A DNA stretch of 64,000 nucleotides from Tolypeutes matacus (GCA_026826555.1 JAKSZT010053883.1:26581119-26645118), one strand, 5' to 3'. Shown: positions 11,965-22,689, counted from the first letter of the stretch. Numbers and translations: made by a program. The notes: a model not told the origin generated them from the letters alone.

Positions 11965-12455
11965 TCCTGCATGGAATCTAGAAAGGGAGGAGAAAAAGCT
12001 CAAAGGGACATTATTGGGACATATGAAAAAAATATAGACTATAAGCTATATAACAATGCTAAAACAATTTTACAGGAAAAAAGTTCAAGAGAAAAGCAAC
12101 ATGTTAGGTACAAGGGAGTCCCGATAAAATTAAGTGCTGATTTCTCATTAGAAACCATAGAGGGAAGCGGCTGTGGCTCAATCAGTAGGGCTCCCGTTTA
12201 CCATATGGGAGGCCCCGGGTTCGGTTCCCGGGGCCTCCTGGTGAAGGCAAGCCTGCCCGCACGGCGTGGTTAGCTGACCCAGCGAGCACAAGCAGCAAGG
12301 GGGGGATAAATGAATAAATAAATAAAATCTTTTAAAAAAAAAAAGAAACCATAGAGGCAAGAAAGCAGAGGGATGAAATACATAAAGTGCTGAAAGAAAA
12401 CGACTGCCAACCAAGACTTTTATATTCAGGCAAGACTGTCTTTCAAAAAACAAGA
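11965..12455 (+). mobile_element. Old L1 ORF1 fragment carrying a SINE
   Basis: After a diverged stretch (11965-12080), the text AGAGAAAAGCAACATGTTAG, AGTGCTGATTTCTCATTAG and AACGACTGCCAACCAAGAC is the C-terminal region of L1 ORF1 (REKQxxxYKGxPIKLSADFS, then NDCQPRLLYS-like). It is split by the SINE at 12163-12344 and ends in a dimeric SINE. Confidence 0.7.
12163..12344 (+). mobile_element. Long DAS SINE (AATAAAATCTTT-tailed) with target duplication
   Basis: GGAAGCGGCTGTGGCTCAAT (A-box), CCATATGGGAGGCCCCGG, B-box GGTTCGGTTCC, then a 3' body (CGCACGGCGTGGTTAGCTGA, CCAGCGAGCACAAGCAGCAA) and an AATAAATAAATAAAATC tail. GAAACCATAGAG flanks it at 12151-12162 and 12345-12356. It is one of eight related long copies in the window (others start near 18730, 30676, 34541, 35811, 47467, 53718 and 57853). 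Confidence 0.95.
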
Positions 12456-12457
12456 AG

Positions 12458-12700
12458 AGAGGAGCAGCTGTGGCTCAAGCAGCTGAGTCCCTGTTTCCCA
12501 CATGGGAAGTCCTGGGTTTGGTTCCCAGTGCCTCCTTAAGAAAAAAACAAAAACAAAGAATAAGCAAAAACAAACGGAAAAAAACAACTCAGGGGAGCTG
12601 ACAGAGCTCAGTGTTTGAGTGCCAGCTTCCTACATACGAGGTCCTGGGTTCAATCCCTTGCCCTCCTTACCTCAAAAAGAAAAAGAAAAAGAAAAAAAAA
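12458..12700 (+). mobile_element. Dimeric DAS-type SINE
   Basis: Monomer 1 (GGAGCAGCTGTGGCTCAAGC, B-box GGTTTGGTTCC, GTGCCTCC) is followed by an A-rich AAAAACAAA linker ending CAACTCAGG, then monomer 2 (GGAGCTGACAGAGCTCAGTG, B-box GGGTTCAATCC) and an A-rich tail. Same architecture as at 6301-6510 and 42048-42276. Confidence 0.82.
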
Positions 12701-12899
12701 TCAGAGCGACCCAAGGCTTAATGCCCTAAGACATCAGATGACAAAAGGCCCACCCATCACCTGACTACTACAAGCTTCACTGACTCCTTCCCTGGACAGT
12801 TCCCACTCCAAGGAATACCGAGCTGTAAAAAGTTGTAGTTTTCAATCGCTCTTTTGTATAAGGCAGACCAATTAAGAGTGTTGGGACTTACAAGTTCTA

Positions 12900-13110
12900 A
12901 AGATAATAAGGATTCGAGCAGAGATAAATGAAGTAGAATAAAAAAACATTAGAATCGATGGCACCAAAAGTTGGTTGAGAAGCTCAACAAAATCGACAAA
13001 CCTTTAGCTAGACTGACAAAGGAAAAAACGAGGGAATGCAAATAACTAGAAGCAGAAATGAAAAGGAGGACATTATTACCAACCCCACAGAAATAAAAAG
13101 GATTTTTTAC
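12900..13110 (+). mobile_element. L1 ORF2 fragment
   Basis: Text such as AAAAGTTGGTTGAGAAGC, CAACAAAATCGACAAACC and TAGCTAGACTGACAAAGG corresponds to the KxSWF-EKINKIDKxLARLTK segment between the L1 endonuclease and RT domains. Short and degenerate. Confidence 0.75.
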
Positions 13111-13370
13111 TGGATTTGCACTGCCCCCTCTCTCCCCCATCAAAAATATCTTTTAGAGATATACACCAAAGTATTTTACACATGAAATGTTATGACGCCT
13201 GGGACCTGCTTTTAAATAATTTGTGAAGGGAGAGTGGATAGGGAAGGAATGCTACCAGTTAATGGTTCTTGGGCCTGGGCAACGGGTACATGGGGCTCAC
13301 TGTTTTCTTTCGCATATTAAAAATTCTTCACAATAACAAGTTAGGGAGGAGGATGCATCTGCAGGCTAAA
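13110..13370 (+). repeat. Probable ancient L1M 3' end
   Basis: AAATGTTATGACGCCTGGGA, GGTTCTTGGGCCTGGGCAAC, GGGTACATGGGG and CATATTAAAAATTCTTCACA resemble the 3' end of old mammalian L1M elements. Diverged, so the family call is tentative. Confidence 0.45.
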
Positions 13371-15120
13371 TGCTGCTGAAAGCTGTAACTTTGCAAACTC
13401 TGGTTTCTTTTTAACCCATAAAACTACAATTACCAGTACTCCTAATTGTTCTAACTGTGAAGAGGAAGATACATATAAGTAGCTTGGGTAAATATTATCC
13501 TTTTCTAGCTCTAATCACATATCCTCTCCTTCATAAAGCCTTCTATGACCAACTACCCACCATACATGCACTTTGTAAACCAGCTCCTAAGTAAAATTTA
13601 CTTCAAGACTTCCTGAAGGAGTCATCTTTTACAATGATATTCATCACAATGATATACATCAGAGGGGAGGGGAGTTGTGTTTCTAGGGAGAGTGAATACT
13701 TACTGGGCACCTACTATGTGCCAGGTTGTGATCTATGTATCTATGGGTGCTTTACACACACACATACAACCTAAGTGTCCAATATCCTGTGAAGTTTTAG
13801 TCCACATGAGCAAGCACCTTATTAGTCTAGTTCACTACTGTCCCTCCAATGTGGGTGCTCATGAAATGCTGAATGAGTATGACAGGTATGCCCATTTTTC
13901 AGGTGAGAATGTTGAGGCTCAGAAATTATATAACTCATCAGACTATAAAGTCCCTGTATGCTCTTGTCATAGCACTGGCAAGGGCTGTCCACTTCACAGC
14001 TAAGAAATGAGAAAGTCAATGTACTTGAGCTACCCTTTTTATACCTGGCCACTAATAGCAGAAGTCTACCAGAGTATGGGATTAAACATTCATAGGCTGC
14101 AGCTTACCTAATAACTGAGGATGGCAGCAAGAGGACAAAGGAAAATGTCAACATCACTGAGGACAAGGAGATTAGGTAACAAGTGGGCTATGAGAAACAA
14201 TCAGCTAAGGCTAGGGAAAGAAAGGGAAGGTAGTCCTTTCTGACCTAGTGCCCTGAGACAAAAAGTAAAGTCACAGGGACAAACAATCTCCCAGAAGTCC
14301 CTTCTCATCACCCACGTTAATCTATTATCATTCATCCATTTACAGAAAACCCACCACAAGTGCCAAGTAATGTGCTGGGTGCCATGGGGGCGGGGAGTGG
14401 GGTAAGTTGGCCAAGAGCAAATACTATGCAATCTTGGCAAGTGCTAGGAAGAGAAAGATGGGCACAGAGCAGTTCCCAGACCACCCGTTCACTTAGGGGC
14501 TGAAAGTTTTCAGGAATTCCCTCTTTAGAGACTAAAACGCAATGAAAGACCTCAGGCAGGAAGAGGATATCAATAAGGTAATCTATGGGCTTCCAAATCC
14601 TAAATGAGATAAAAAAATCCCAACCCTGATCTACGGTCCCAAAAAGTCCCAGATACCAAGTGAGGTCTACCACAGCCTGCTAGAGCAGAGGGATATTTCT
14701 GACTCCAACCTTCTGGTGCTCCGTGGCTAAGGTCCCAGGCTCCATACATCAACTCCCCTAACCTGGGAAAGCCACCGACCTCTCAGGCCCTATTTTCTTA
14801 CCTGCATATTGAGGAAGTTAAATTTTCCAGTTCCCTCTATCTAAAATTATTTGAGTCATTTGAGCTGCTTAGCCCCTCCAGGTATAGACAGTGGTCTCAG
14901 ATCTCAACTCCACCCAGAGGCCCCATAAGCATTCCCTACCCTTAACCTTGATACTAGTCAAAGGTTCAGTGCCTAACCAGAATCCCATTGGCTCCCCAGG
15001 CTTACTACAAAGCCTGTTTTACACATCCACCCCCAGCTTTCAGAAGAACAGGGCCCTAGGCTTTCTCTTCCATCCCCCAACGTAACCGGCTCACCCAGGT
15101 TACCTCACTTCCCTTGGCAT
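13371..15120. other. AK2 intron 1, non-coding
   Basis: No exon or long unbroken repeat seen. Contains a MIR/L2-type fragment at about 13690-13760 (ACTGGGCACCTACTATGTGC) and an L2-like fragment at about 14325-14390 (CATTCATCC, then TGCCAAGTAATGTGCTGGGT). A near-palindrome lies at 14944-14966 (AACCTTGAT, central ACTAGT, CAAAGGTT). Confidence 0.55.
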
Positions 15121-15219
15121 TTCTCAAGACATGCCACGCTGTATTAGAGCTGGAGATGCTCTCCACCCTTCGTCATTAGTCATAAACGAAAACGTCCCCC
15201 TACCCCTAATGGCCTGGAC

Positions 15220-15259
15220 GGTAACCTTGATTCTGGTTACAGTCAGAATCAAGGTTACC
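15220..15259. repeat. Perfect 16-bp inverted repeat
   Basis: GGTAACCTTGATTCTG (15220-15235) and its exact reverse complement CAGAATCAAGGTTACC (15244-15259) are separated by 8 nt. RNA from either strand could form a hairpin. It lies in AK2 intron 1, about 400 bp past the exon 1 donor. No function is known to me. Confidence 0.95.
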
Positions 15260-15539
15260 ACCCCCAATTCGCAGGGAATCTGGGCCAAAAAAGCTCCCTG
15301 CCTCCACTCAGCTAGTAATCCTGATACCTTAGCCCAGGGCTCACCCTCCCCCCTCCGCCCCACCTCACAGCCTCTAACCACTAAATCAGCCTCAGATCCC
15401 CAGGCACGACACCTCAAACCTAGATCCCTCAAGAACACCAATCCTAACTCAGACTCCCCGGACCTGCAATTTAGAGCCTCCCCTAATTTCCTCACCAGAA
15501 ACCAAGACCACGACCAGGCCTCCCCCCAAGCCTCAGCGT

Positions 15540-16110
15540 CCAAAGCCGGGACCTCCATAGTCCACAGCTGCGCTCCTGGGCGAAACTAAGGCTTCCGGAC
15601 CTCCCGCCGCCCTGACCTTGGAGTTCAGCTCGGACACCGGGCCCGACCTGCCGCTCACCTGGGTACCCTTGCCAGCCCCGGGAGGCCCCAGCAGCACGGC
15701 TCGGATGCCTTTACGGTGCTCTCGGACCGATTCGGCCGCTGGCACGTTAGGAGCCATGTCTGCCGAAGCCTCTAGTTTCCACACCACCACACGTCTCCCA
15801 GGTCAAGCGCTTCCAGGCCAGCTCTCCACGCACGCCACGCATGCCCCGCTCACCGCTCACACTGGCCCGTCGCCACGTCCGTCAGCTCCCTCCGCCCGCC
15901 CCCGAGCGCCACGGACACTTCAATTTACCAACCACGCGGCGATACTGGGGAAGGCTGATTTTGATTGGACAGAACAGGTGCGGGAGTAAGGAAGGGGCGG
16001 GCCCGCATGGCTGAGGGGGCGGGGTGCTCGTGGCGCTCGTGGCGGGTGTGTGGAACAGGCGGGAACTGGTGAAGGAAGGCCGGAGGCCGCGCTGGGCGTT
16101 CGGGCTGGGT
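15540..16110. promoter_or_regulatory. AK2: CpG island with AK2 promoter
   Basis: CpG density rises sharply relative to the AT-rich surroundings and falls off after about 16110. The island covers AK2 exon 1 and upstream DNA. On the minus strand a CCAAT box lies at 15964-15968 (ATTGG on plus), about 207 bp upstream of the ATG, with GC boxes GGGGCGG at 15994-16000 and GGGGCGGGG at 16016-16024 and a CCGCCCGCCCCCG tract near 15890-15903. No TATA box is evident, as expected for a housekeeping CpG promoter. The exact TSS is not visible; it probably lies between 15758 and about 15960. Confidence 0.8.
15659..15757 (-). CDS. AK2: Adenylate kinase 2, first coding exon
   Basis: The 33-codon exon starts at the ATG at 15757, in a good Kozak context (GACATGG), and reads [17 protein letters not shown], then [25 protein letters not shown] (residues 24-32) is the nucleoside-kinase P-loop that binds ATP phosphates. 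The exon ends in CAG followed by GTGAGC, a canonical donor after a complete codon, where I recall AK2 exon 1 ending. AK2 acts in the mitochondrial intermembrane space, converting ATP+AMP to 2 ADP. Residues 10-15 (SVREHR) differ from the shorter human and mouse segments as I remember them. The intact donor and CpG island argue against a retrocopy. Later exons lie beyond the left edge of the window. Confidence 0.93.
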
Positions 16111-16129
16111 GTTAGGCAGTTTCTGACGC

Positions 16130-16615
16130 CAGCAATTCCGGAGTGCTATGCAGTTGTAGGTGGGAGTGTAAATGAGTAAAATCACTCTTAGACAAGTTGG
16201 CAGTACGTCTCAAATGTCCTTTGGCCCACCAATTCCACCTCCAGAATTTTAAAGGACGTAATCAATGACATGTGCAAAGGTTATGTAACAAGATGTAAAT
16301 AGCAGCACTTATAAATAGGGGAAAAGAAAAACAAAAAAGGCAATACCCCAAATATCCAACAAGAAGAGATTGCTTAGATAAATTGCAACAAATTTGTGTA
16401 CTGGAATCCTCCCATTGTATAAGACTATTTAATCACATGGGAAGACGTACACCAAGCAGGATACAATATTGCGGTTACAACGAAATCCCAATTTCGTTTG
16501 ATAATTACAAATGATGAACCCTGTGTAGTGTGATTACCGGAACGCTCCCCCTTTGTGCATTTCAAAGTTTTATAATGACTTCTATAATAAACAGGTAAGA
16601 CCTTTGTAATAAGAA
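16130..16615 (+). repeat. Old L1M/L1ME 3' end
   Basis: The order is that of an L1 ORF2 end and 3'UTR: GGTGGGAGTGTAAATGAGTA, CACCAATTCCACCTCCAG, AAATAGCAGCACTTATAAAT, CAATACCCCAAATATCCAAC, ATAAATTGCAACAAATTTGT and TGTATAAGACTATTTAATCA (the degenerate 'mass-action' tail of ORF2). Too diverged for a subfamily. Confidence 0.65.
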
Positions 16616-17310
16616 AAACAACTTTTCTAAGTAGGGAAAAGAAAGCTCTTCTCTAAAGAGATGAACCTCTCTTGGAGGGGAAAATAATTTCTACAGTTTT
16701 TTGTTGTGTGAAAGTTTCTTTCACACCCCATATGAAGCAACCCCTGAGGCCTGGGCAAGACCTGACCCAAGGGCCCCTTTGGACCTTTGTCAAGAGTGTG
16801 ATTATGAAACAATTATGTTTTCCCCACAGGCTTATAACCTCCAGTGATGAATTTTCTGACCCTTCAATGGTGGTCTCTTCTACTTTACCTCACAGAAGAA
16901 ATGAACATTCATTTCCTTATCTTCACATGGGACTTTTACAAGGTGCCTGCTTGATCCTGTTGGCTCCTTCCCATGACCTTGAATAGGGATTGTTATGTCC
17001 CTATTTCAGAAAGGAAGCTGAAGACTAAAGATGGATGGTGACCAGCCCAAAGCCACAAAGCTTGTGGGAGAAAGGGAAGGGAGTAACTCCATTTCCTCTG
17101 ATGGAAGCTTCTTTGTGGTCCAAATTCACTTCAATTCAATAAGACAAGCATTTATCAAGGTTTGCTTTATGCAGGGCACTAGGCAAGGAGTGTGGGAACA
17201 ACTTTCCCTTTCTGCTACCAAACCCTCTGGTGATTGTGACCAGGCATGGACCCCAGGAGGGAAAGCAACTAAGACTACTCATAAATACACAAAATGTAAT
17301 GTTTATTTAT
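16616..17310. other. Non-coding upstream DNA
   Basis: No gene seen. A MIR-like fragment lies at about 16990-17065 (TATTTCAGAAAGGAAGCTGA, CAGCCCAAAGCCACAAAGCT) and an L2/L3-like piece at about 17120-17200 (AAGCATTTATCAAGG, GCAGGGCACTAGGCAAGG). Open frames here have no recognisable domains. Confidence 0.5.
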
Positions 17311-17314
17311 TCAG

Positions 17315-17595
17315 TTGGAAAAATGGTACAAAAGGACAAATATTGTATTCATATCTCTGCATTTATAGAGACAAAGTAGACTAGAGATTGCCAGGGACCT
17401 GGGGAAGGGGAAAATGGGGAGTTATTACTTAATGTGTGCAGAGTTTCCATTTGGGGTGATGAAAAAGCCTTGGTAATGGATGTGGTGACAGTGGCACAAA
17501 ATTGTGAATGAATACCACTGAAGTGTACTCTTAAAAATGGTTTAAAGGCAAATGTTGTGTTATATATGTTACTACAATTAAAAAAAAAAGTAATA
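17315..17595 (+). repeat. L1M 3' end
   Basis: GGACAAATATTGTATTCATA, GATTGCCAGGGACCTGGGGA, AATACCACTGAAGTGTACTC, TTAAAAATGG and a terminal TACTACAATTAAAAAAAAA match the 3'UTR of middle-aged L1M elements; a shorter relative is at 11690-11935. Confidence 0.75.
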
Positions 17596-17604
17596 ATAAT
17601 AAAA

Positions 17605-17965
17605 AAGATTGGTGGTTGCCATGGGTTCCAGGAGAGAGGAGGAGGGATGAATAGGTAGTGCACAGGGCAATTTTAGGGCAGTAGCATTATTCTGTATGAT
17701 GTTGTAGTGATGGATATATGACATTATACTTTTGTCAAAACCCTTAGAACCACACAACACAAATGTAAACCATGGACTTCAGTTAATAATAATGTATCAA
17801 TATTGGTTCATCAATTGTAACAAATTGTACTACACTAATGCAAGATGTTAATAATAGGGAAACTGTGTGTGTTGGGGGGGGGATAAGGGGAACTCTGCAA
17901 TTTCTGTACAATTTTTCTATCAACCTAAATCTCCTTTAGAAATAAAGTTTATTATTATTATTTTT
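17605..17965 (+). repeat. Second L1M 3' end, adjacent
   Basis: TGGTGGTTGCCATGGGTTCC, GGGCAGTAGCATTATTCTGT, ACTTTTGTCAAAACCCTTAG, GTAACAAATTGTACTACACT and a terminal AATAAAG are typical of another L1M 3'UTR variant. Confidence 0.75.
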
Positions 17966-18049
17966 AAATGTTCTAGGCCTTGGGGCACACTAAGGGGACC
18001 CTGACAGCCCAGGGAAAGGAGAGGGTATCTCATTTATTTACTTAATGGT

Positions 18050-18250
18050 ATTAATTATTAATAATAATTGTCACCGTCTACCTATTATCGAATACTATGT
18101 GCCAAGCACTGTGCTAAACACTTTACATGAGTTATCTCATTTAATTCTCACAATAACCTATGTATGAGGTAACTACTATTATCTACATTTTTAAAATTGT
18201 GGAGCTAAGGCACATAGAGGTTAAGTACCTGTGGCTGAGCTGAGATTGTG
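18050..18250 (-). repeat. MIR SINE
   Basis: ACTATGTGCCAAGCACTGTG, CTAAACACTTTACATGAGTT, ATCTCATTTAATTCTCACAA and CACATAGAGGTTAAGTACCT are a clear MIR in reverse orientation. Confidence 0.88.
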
Positions 18251-18611
18251 ACTCAGCTTTGTCTGAGTCAATGGTTTCCAGCAGTTGCTGCCAACCTGAA
18301 GCTCACAGTCCAGCTGGGTTCTAGCCAGAGAGATTATGGAGGTCTTTGTGAAAGAGAAGGACCTTGAAGGTTGGAGGGGATTTGGTTTTGGGCTGGGGAT
18401 TGGGGGCAGTTCTGGCTGAGAACATCCGGAGCAAATTTTCAGACAAAGGAGTGAGTTAGGAGTGCTGTGGGTTCTATTAAGTAGACTTTGGGGAATCAGG
18501 AGATTTCTTTGGTAGGGACGGGATGACCAGATTCACATTTTATGAAGATCACTTGCAGGACAGACTGGAAAGGAAGAAAAGGGGTGAGTGTGAGACAAGT
18601 TAAGTATTTCT

Positions 18612-18730
18612 GTTAGTGTTTTGTGCTAATAATGTTTCTCTGTTCCCTGCTCAAAAATGCCCAGATCCTCATCCCTGGAACCTTACATGGTAAAAGGGAC
18701 TTTGCAGATATGACAAAGGTAAGGATCTTT

Positions 18731-18762
<32 letters not shown>

Positions 18763-19327
18763 CATTTATTTATTTATTTTTTTAAAGATTTTATTTATTT
18801 ATTCATTTATCCCCCCCTTGCTGCTTGTGCTCGCTGGGTCAGCTAACCACACCGTGTGGGCGGGCTTGCCTTCACCAGGAGGCCTGGGGAACCGAACCCG
18901 GGGCCTCCCATATGGTAAATGGGAGCCCTACTGATTGAACCACAGCCGCTTCCCAAGGTAAGGATCTTGAGATAAGGAAATTACCCTGGGTTTTCTGGGT
19001 GGGCCCAATGTAATCACAGGAGTCCTCATCAAGGAGAGAGGGAGGCAGGGGAGTCAGCGAAGGAGATTTGACAACAGAAACAGACATCAAAGTGATGTGA
19101 TGCTGGCTGGGGCCATGGATCAAGGAATGCAGGAAGCCTCTGGAAGGTAGAAGGGGCAAGGAAACAGATTGTCCCCTAGAGCCTATGGAAGGAATACAGT
19201 CCTGCTGATATCTTGATTTGAGTGCTGAAAAACCATTTTGGACTACTGACTTCCAGAACTGTAAGGTAATGAATTTGTGTTGTTCTAAAGCCATGTAATT
19301 TGTGGTAATTTGTTACAGCAGTGATGG
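18612..19327 (+). mobile_element. MLT1-type MaLR LTR, split by a SINE
   Basis: GATCCTCATCCCTGGAACC, GGGACTTTGCAGATATGAC, GTGGGCCCAATGTAATCACA, TGGACTACTGACTTCCAG and TGTGGTAATTTGTTACAGCA follow the MLT1 LTR order. The DAS SINE at 18730-18954 splits it. It abuts the solo LTR starting at 19333. Confidence 0.82.
18730..18954 (-). mobile_element. Long DAS SINE with target duplication
   Basis: Reverse orientation: poly-T, AAAGATTTTATTTATTTATT, the long 3' body, B-box complement GAACCGAACCC and TTGAACCACAGCCGCTTCCC. AAGGTAAGGATCT occurs at 18716-18728 and again at 18955-18967. Confidence 0.94.
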
Positions 19328-19332
19328 GAAGC

Positions 19333-19937
19333 TGTAGCAGTTTGGCATTGTTTATGAATTCCAAAAACAGATATTGGATTATGTTTATAAACTGGTCTGT
19401 TCCTTTGGGTGTGTTCCCCTTTGATTGTATTAAGTTCAGACTTTTCACTTTCATTTGATTAAATTATGATTAGTGTTTTGAGTGGTGGGTGGGTACTCAC
19501 AGAGAAAATGACAAGGCATAGGAGAGAGTTGGGATTTTGATGCTGGAGCCCCAGGAAGTAAATACACAGGAGAAGAACACAGAGGAATAGAGACACAACA
19601 GAGGCCCCAAGAAGAGAGAGTTTACAGCTGACCTTGTGGAGAGAACAGAGTAGCTGAGCCCAGTAAGAAACGAGCCCTGGGGAGAGAGATGTGCCTTATA
19701 CCAGTCTAAAGCTGAGAGCAGAAGCAGCTTGGACCACGGAGCCTGAAGAGGAAGGCTGAACCCTCGCAGAGACTGGCAGCCATCTTGCTTCAACACGTGG
19801 CAACAGACTTTGATGAGGGAAGTAATTTACTCTTTATGGCCTTGTGACTGTAAGCTTCTACCTCAAAGAAATACCCTTTATAAAAATCAAGTGATTTCTG
19901 GTATTTTGCATCAGCACCCCTTTGGCTGACTAAGACA
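19333..19937 (+). mobile_element. Solo LTR, 605 bp, perfect 5-bp target duplication
   Basis: The element starts TGTAGCAGTTTGGC and ends GGCTGACTAAGACA, giving the TG...CA termini of an LTR. GAAGC flanks it on both sides (19328-19332 and 19938-19942). A 5-bp duplication and the terminal ACTAAGACA fit ERVL/MaLR-type LTRs. No internal retroviral sequence is present. It may be a xenarthran-specific subfamily, since I do not recognise the full sequence. Confidence 0.85.
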
Positions 19938-19942
19938 GAAGC

Positions 19943-22684
19943 TAAAACATGTTCTTCAGTTGCAAGCAACAGAAACAGACTCTGGCTATGTTAAGCAAAA
20001 AGGAATTTGTTGGGAGGATACAGCTGAGCAACCAGAGGCCTCAGGAATGACAGAGCAAGGGCTGCTTTGGGAAATCTAGATATGAGGAACAAGTGAACAG
20101 TGCTGGGGGAAATATCTATTCCCTATACTAGCTTTTTCTATGTGGAAGGACTTCCTTTAGAGTAACCCTCTTGTGTCTTGTCCCACCCCCTCACCCACCT
20201 ATTACTCCCCAGAGTTACCTGATTGTTAAGTTTGGGGAGCATGAACTAAGCTCAACTCAGAAATTCCTCTCTTTCTCTTTGAGATCTGCCTACCTACACA
20301 AAGTATGCTGTTTTGCTCTGTTCTTCCATGCTCTGTTTTCCAGGATCTTGTTCTCACTGGGAGGCTTATGATTTTACAGCACTGCCTGGGACCAGGTGGG
20401 GAAGTTTAATTCTAGGGTCCAGTTTTAGTAAATCTGCTTGTCTGTCACATCTAAAGGCACATCCCTAGTAGCTTTGTCAGTAATAAAGGTATTTGGTCTC
20501 CTTCTGCCTTACTTTTGTGGCTCTCATTTGGTTCTAAACTTGGGTGAGGCCACCCCAAAACCCAACAATTTCTCATGGATTCTGCAATCAGAATGACTCA
20601 GCTCCAACCATTTTCTATACCTCTGCTATTTCACTCAAGATTCAAATTGTGGGCTTGGCTTGGCTCTCTGTCTACTCCTTAGCAAAGGTGAAGAGTAATG
20701 TCATTTTGGTAGGTTGAAATCAGTTGTCATGGGAGTATGTATACCATGGAACTTGGCAAATGGGTTTTTTCCTTTGGAGAACTGGTTGTTAAACCTTTAC
20801 CAGTACACCATAGGAAAAAGACTAATGATGGGATCATGTATTGGCCCTTAAACCTTCTGCACAGAAGTGGCACAGGCCATGGAAGTGCCACAGGTCACAT
20901 GTACTCACATTTTACTTGCCCAAGCAAGTTCTGTTCCCAGGCTGAAGTTAATTGGGTAGGAAATATGCTCCTCCTACTGGGAGAAGTCCAGTCAGAGGGG
21001 TGGTGATACCTTTTTTTTTTTTTTTAGAGAGATAGATGATATTCTTGAACAATCATACAATCTGCCTTCTTGGAGAAGTCAAAGAAGATGAAGACTGAGA
21101 AAAGCCGCTAGGAATCAGTTCCAAGGAGTCTGTAGATGACCTTTAATAAGGGAGCAGCTTCCTTTGGAAGTGAGGGAGGTATGAGTGGAAATCCTTTGTT
21201 CTTGAAGCTGTGTAGGGAAAAGAGAGAGTCAGGAGAACAGGTAATCTGAGGGGGTGGTCCAGTGGAAGGCAATATTTCTTTTAGTTAAATGTTTAGCTGT
21301 GCACCCGTATATCATTTTTAGTTTTTAACCAAGCTCTTTCTGCAACTATGGGTTTATGCCTCAGGGGAGTAATGACACCAGGGAAGGCAAAGAACAAAAG
21401 AGAAACAGTCTCAGTTTTGGGGTTCTAAAAGCTGAGGTCTTGGCCTAAGAAAAAAATTTAGAAGAAACAGAATCAGTTCCCCACCTCCAGAAATTAGACA
21501 CCTTTGCCCAGAAGGAAAAAGAGAGTCTAAGGGAAAGTCTGTGGATCACTGAGAAGGGGTCCAGTGGCTTGCCCCTCACTGCCCTGGAGGTGGGTGGGGT
21601 AGGTGGGATGGGGCAGTGATATGATCCCCAGGTAGATTTGGGAAATCCTAGAGTAGAAGAGAATCTATGGCTTCTCTCTCTCTCTCTCACTCTCTCTCTC
21701 TGTGTTGAGGGATGCCCAGGAAAACACAAGACTTCAGAGCCTCCACCTCCACCCCATGAAGTAGGGCAAGGCCAGGGACCTGAGACACATCCATGGCTCC
21801 CCTCATGCCTCAGTGTGCTCCAAGAGGCAGCAGAAAGTGCTTCTGCACATTGTGGCTTGGAGTGGAGGCACCAGTGAGGAGGTACAAGGACCTCTGTGGA
21901 CAGATAACTGGAAAGCAAATAGGAACAAGGACATCCTCTTGTGCCCTCTAGGAGGAAACTAGGGCACAGGTTGGCTGCTGCTGCTGCTATTGTTATAGCT
22001 CCACAATCCCTTTTATATATCCAGATATGATTCAGAGTTCATAATTTTCTTTTTAGACTTGTGGAAAAGGCGATATAGGGCATCCATTGTGTGCTATGTA
22101 ATGTACTACCTCCAGTATGATCCGGGCACAGAACCGTGTAATAAAAACATGAATGTTTCTGCAGTATTATGGGATAAATAATTACAAACAGTCTATGTCT
22201 TTCAGGTCAGATTTTGCTGCCAAGTTACTTTTGGTGCCACATTTTAAATGTTTTTCCTAAACCCATCCTGGGAGTCAGCTTTAATCCTGCCTTCCCCTCT
22301 TCTCTCCCCAGATCCAAGTGGTCACCAAGTCCTGCCCATTCTCTCCTTCACATCTCTCATGCCAGTCTCCTTCCCTCCATCTCTCTTGCTACTGCATCGG
22401 CTCGGGCTACCCCACCCTGCTCCATGCACCCCAGATGACCTCCCTGCAGCCTCCAGGGTCTCCTCCACATTGCTGCCACAAGAAGTCCATTTAGACTACT
22501 AAATTTTGGCCTGGCCTGAATATCACTCAGGATAGTGATGTGATTAACAGAAAAATGCCAATAGAATTAAAGAATGTCCACTTTCTTTAATGGCCCTGGG
22601 TATGGACACTTATCTCTATGGACTCCACCAGGCAGGAAACTATGTGCATGCTCCCAGATGGAGGGGCAGGTGGCTCAGGTCTTC
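19943..22684. other. Non-coding, no gene recognised
   Basis: An old dispersed repeat fragment near 19950-20090 (TGCAAGCAACAGAAACAGAC, AAAAAGGAATTTGTTGGGAG). A CT-rich microsatellite at about 21672-21702 and a GCT run at about 21977-21991. Open frames at 20737-21006, 21445-21918 and 22248-22502 lack recognisable domains. Confidence 0.55.
21672..21702. repeat. CT-rich microsatellite
   Basis: A 31-bp interrupted run of CT dinucleotides. No other feature overlaps. Confidence 0.9.
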
Positions 22685-22689
22685 CCAGG

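Noticed and set aside
12163..12240. Possible tRNA genes from A-box and B-box motifs
   Set aside because: Each is followed by a SINE body and A-rich tail and bracketed by target duplications. They are DAS SINE heads, and no intact cloverleaf with a plausible anticodon arm was seen.
3939..15120. AK2 exon 2 within the window
   Set aside because: I looked on the minus strand for the residues that follow GKGTQ in adenylate kinases and found no match. The exon is presumably beyond the left edge.
15131..15589. 152-residue plus-strand frame and 144-residue minus-strand frame beside AK2 exon 1
   Set aside because: GC-rich CpG-island flank with low stop density, no recognisable domain, and it lies in the start of AK2 intron 1.
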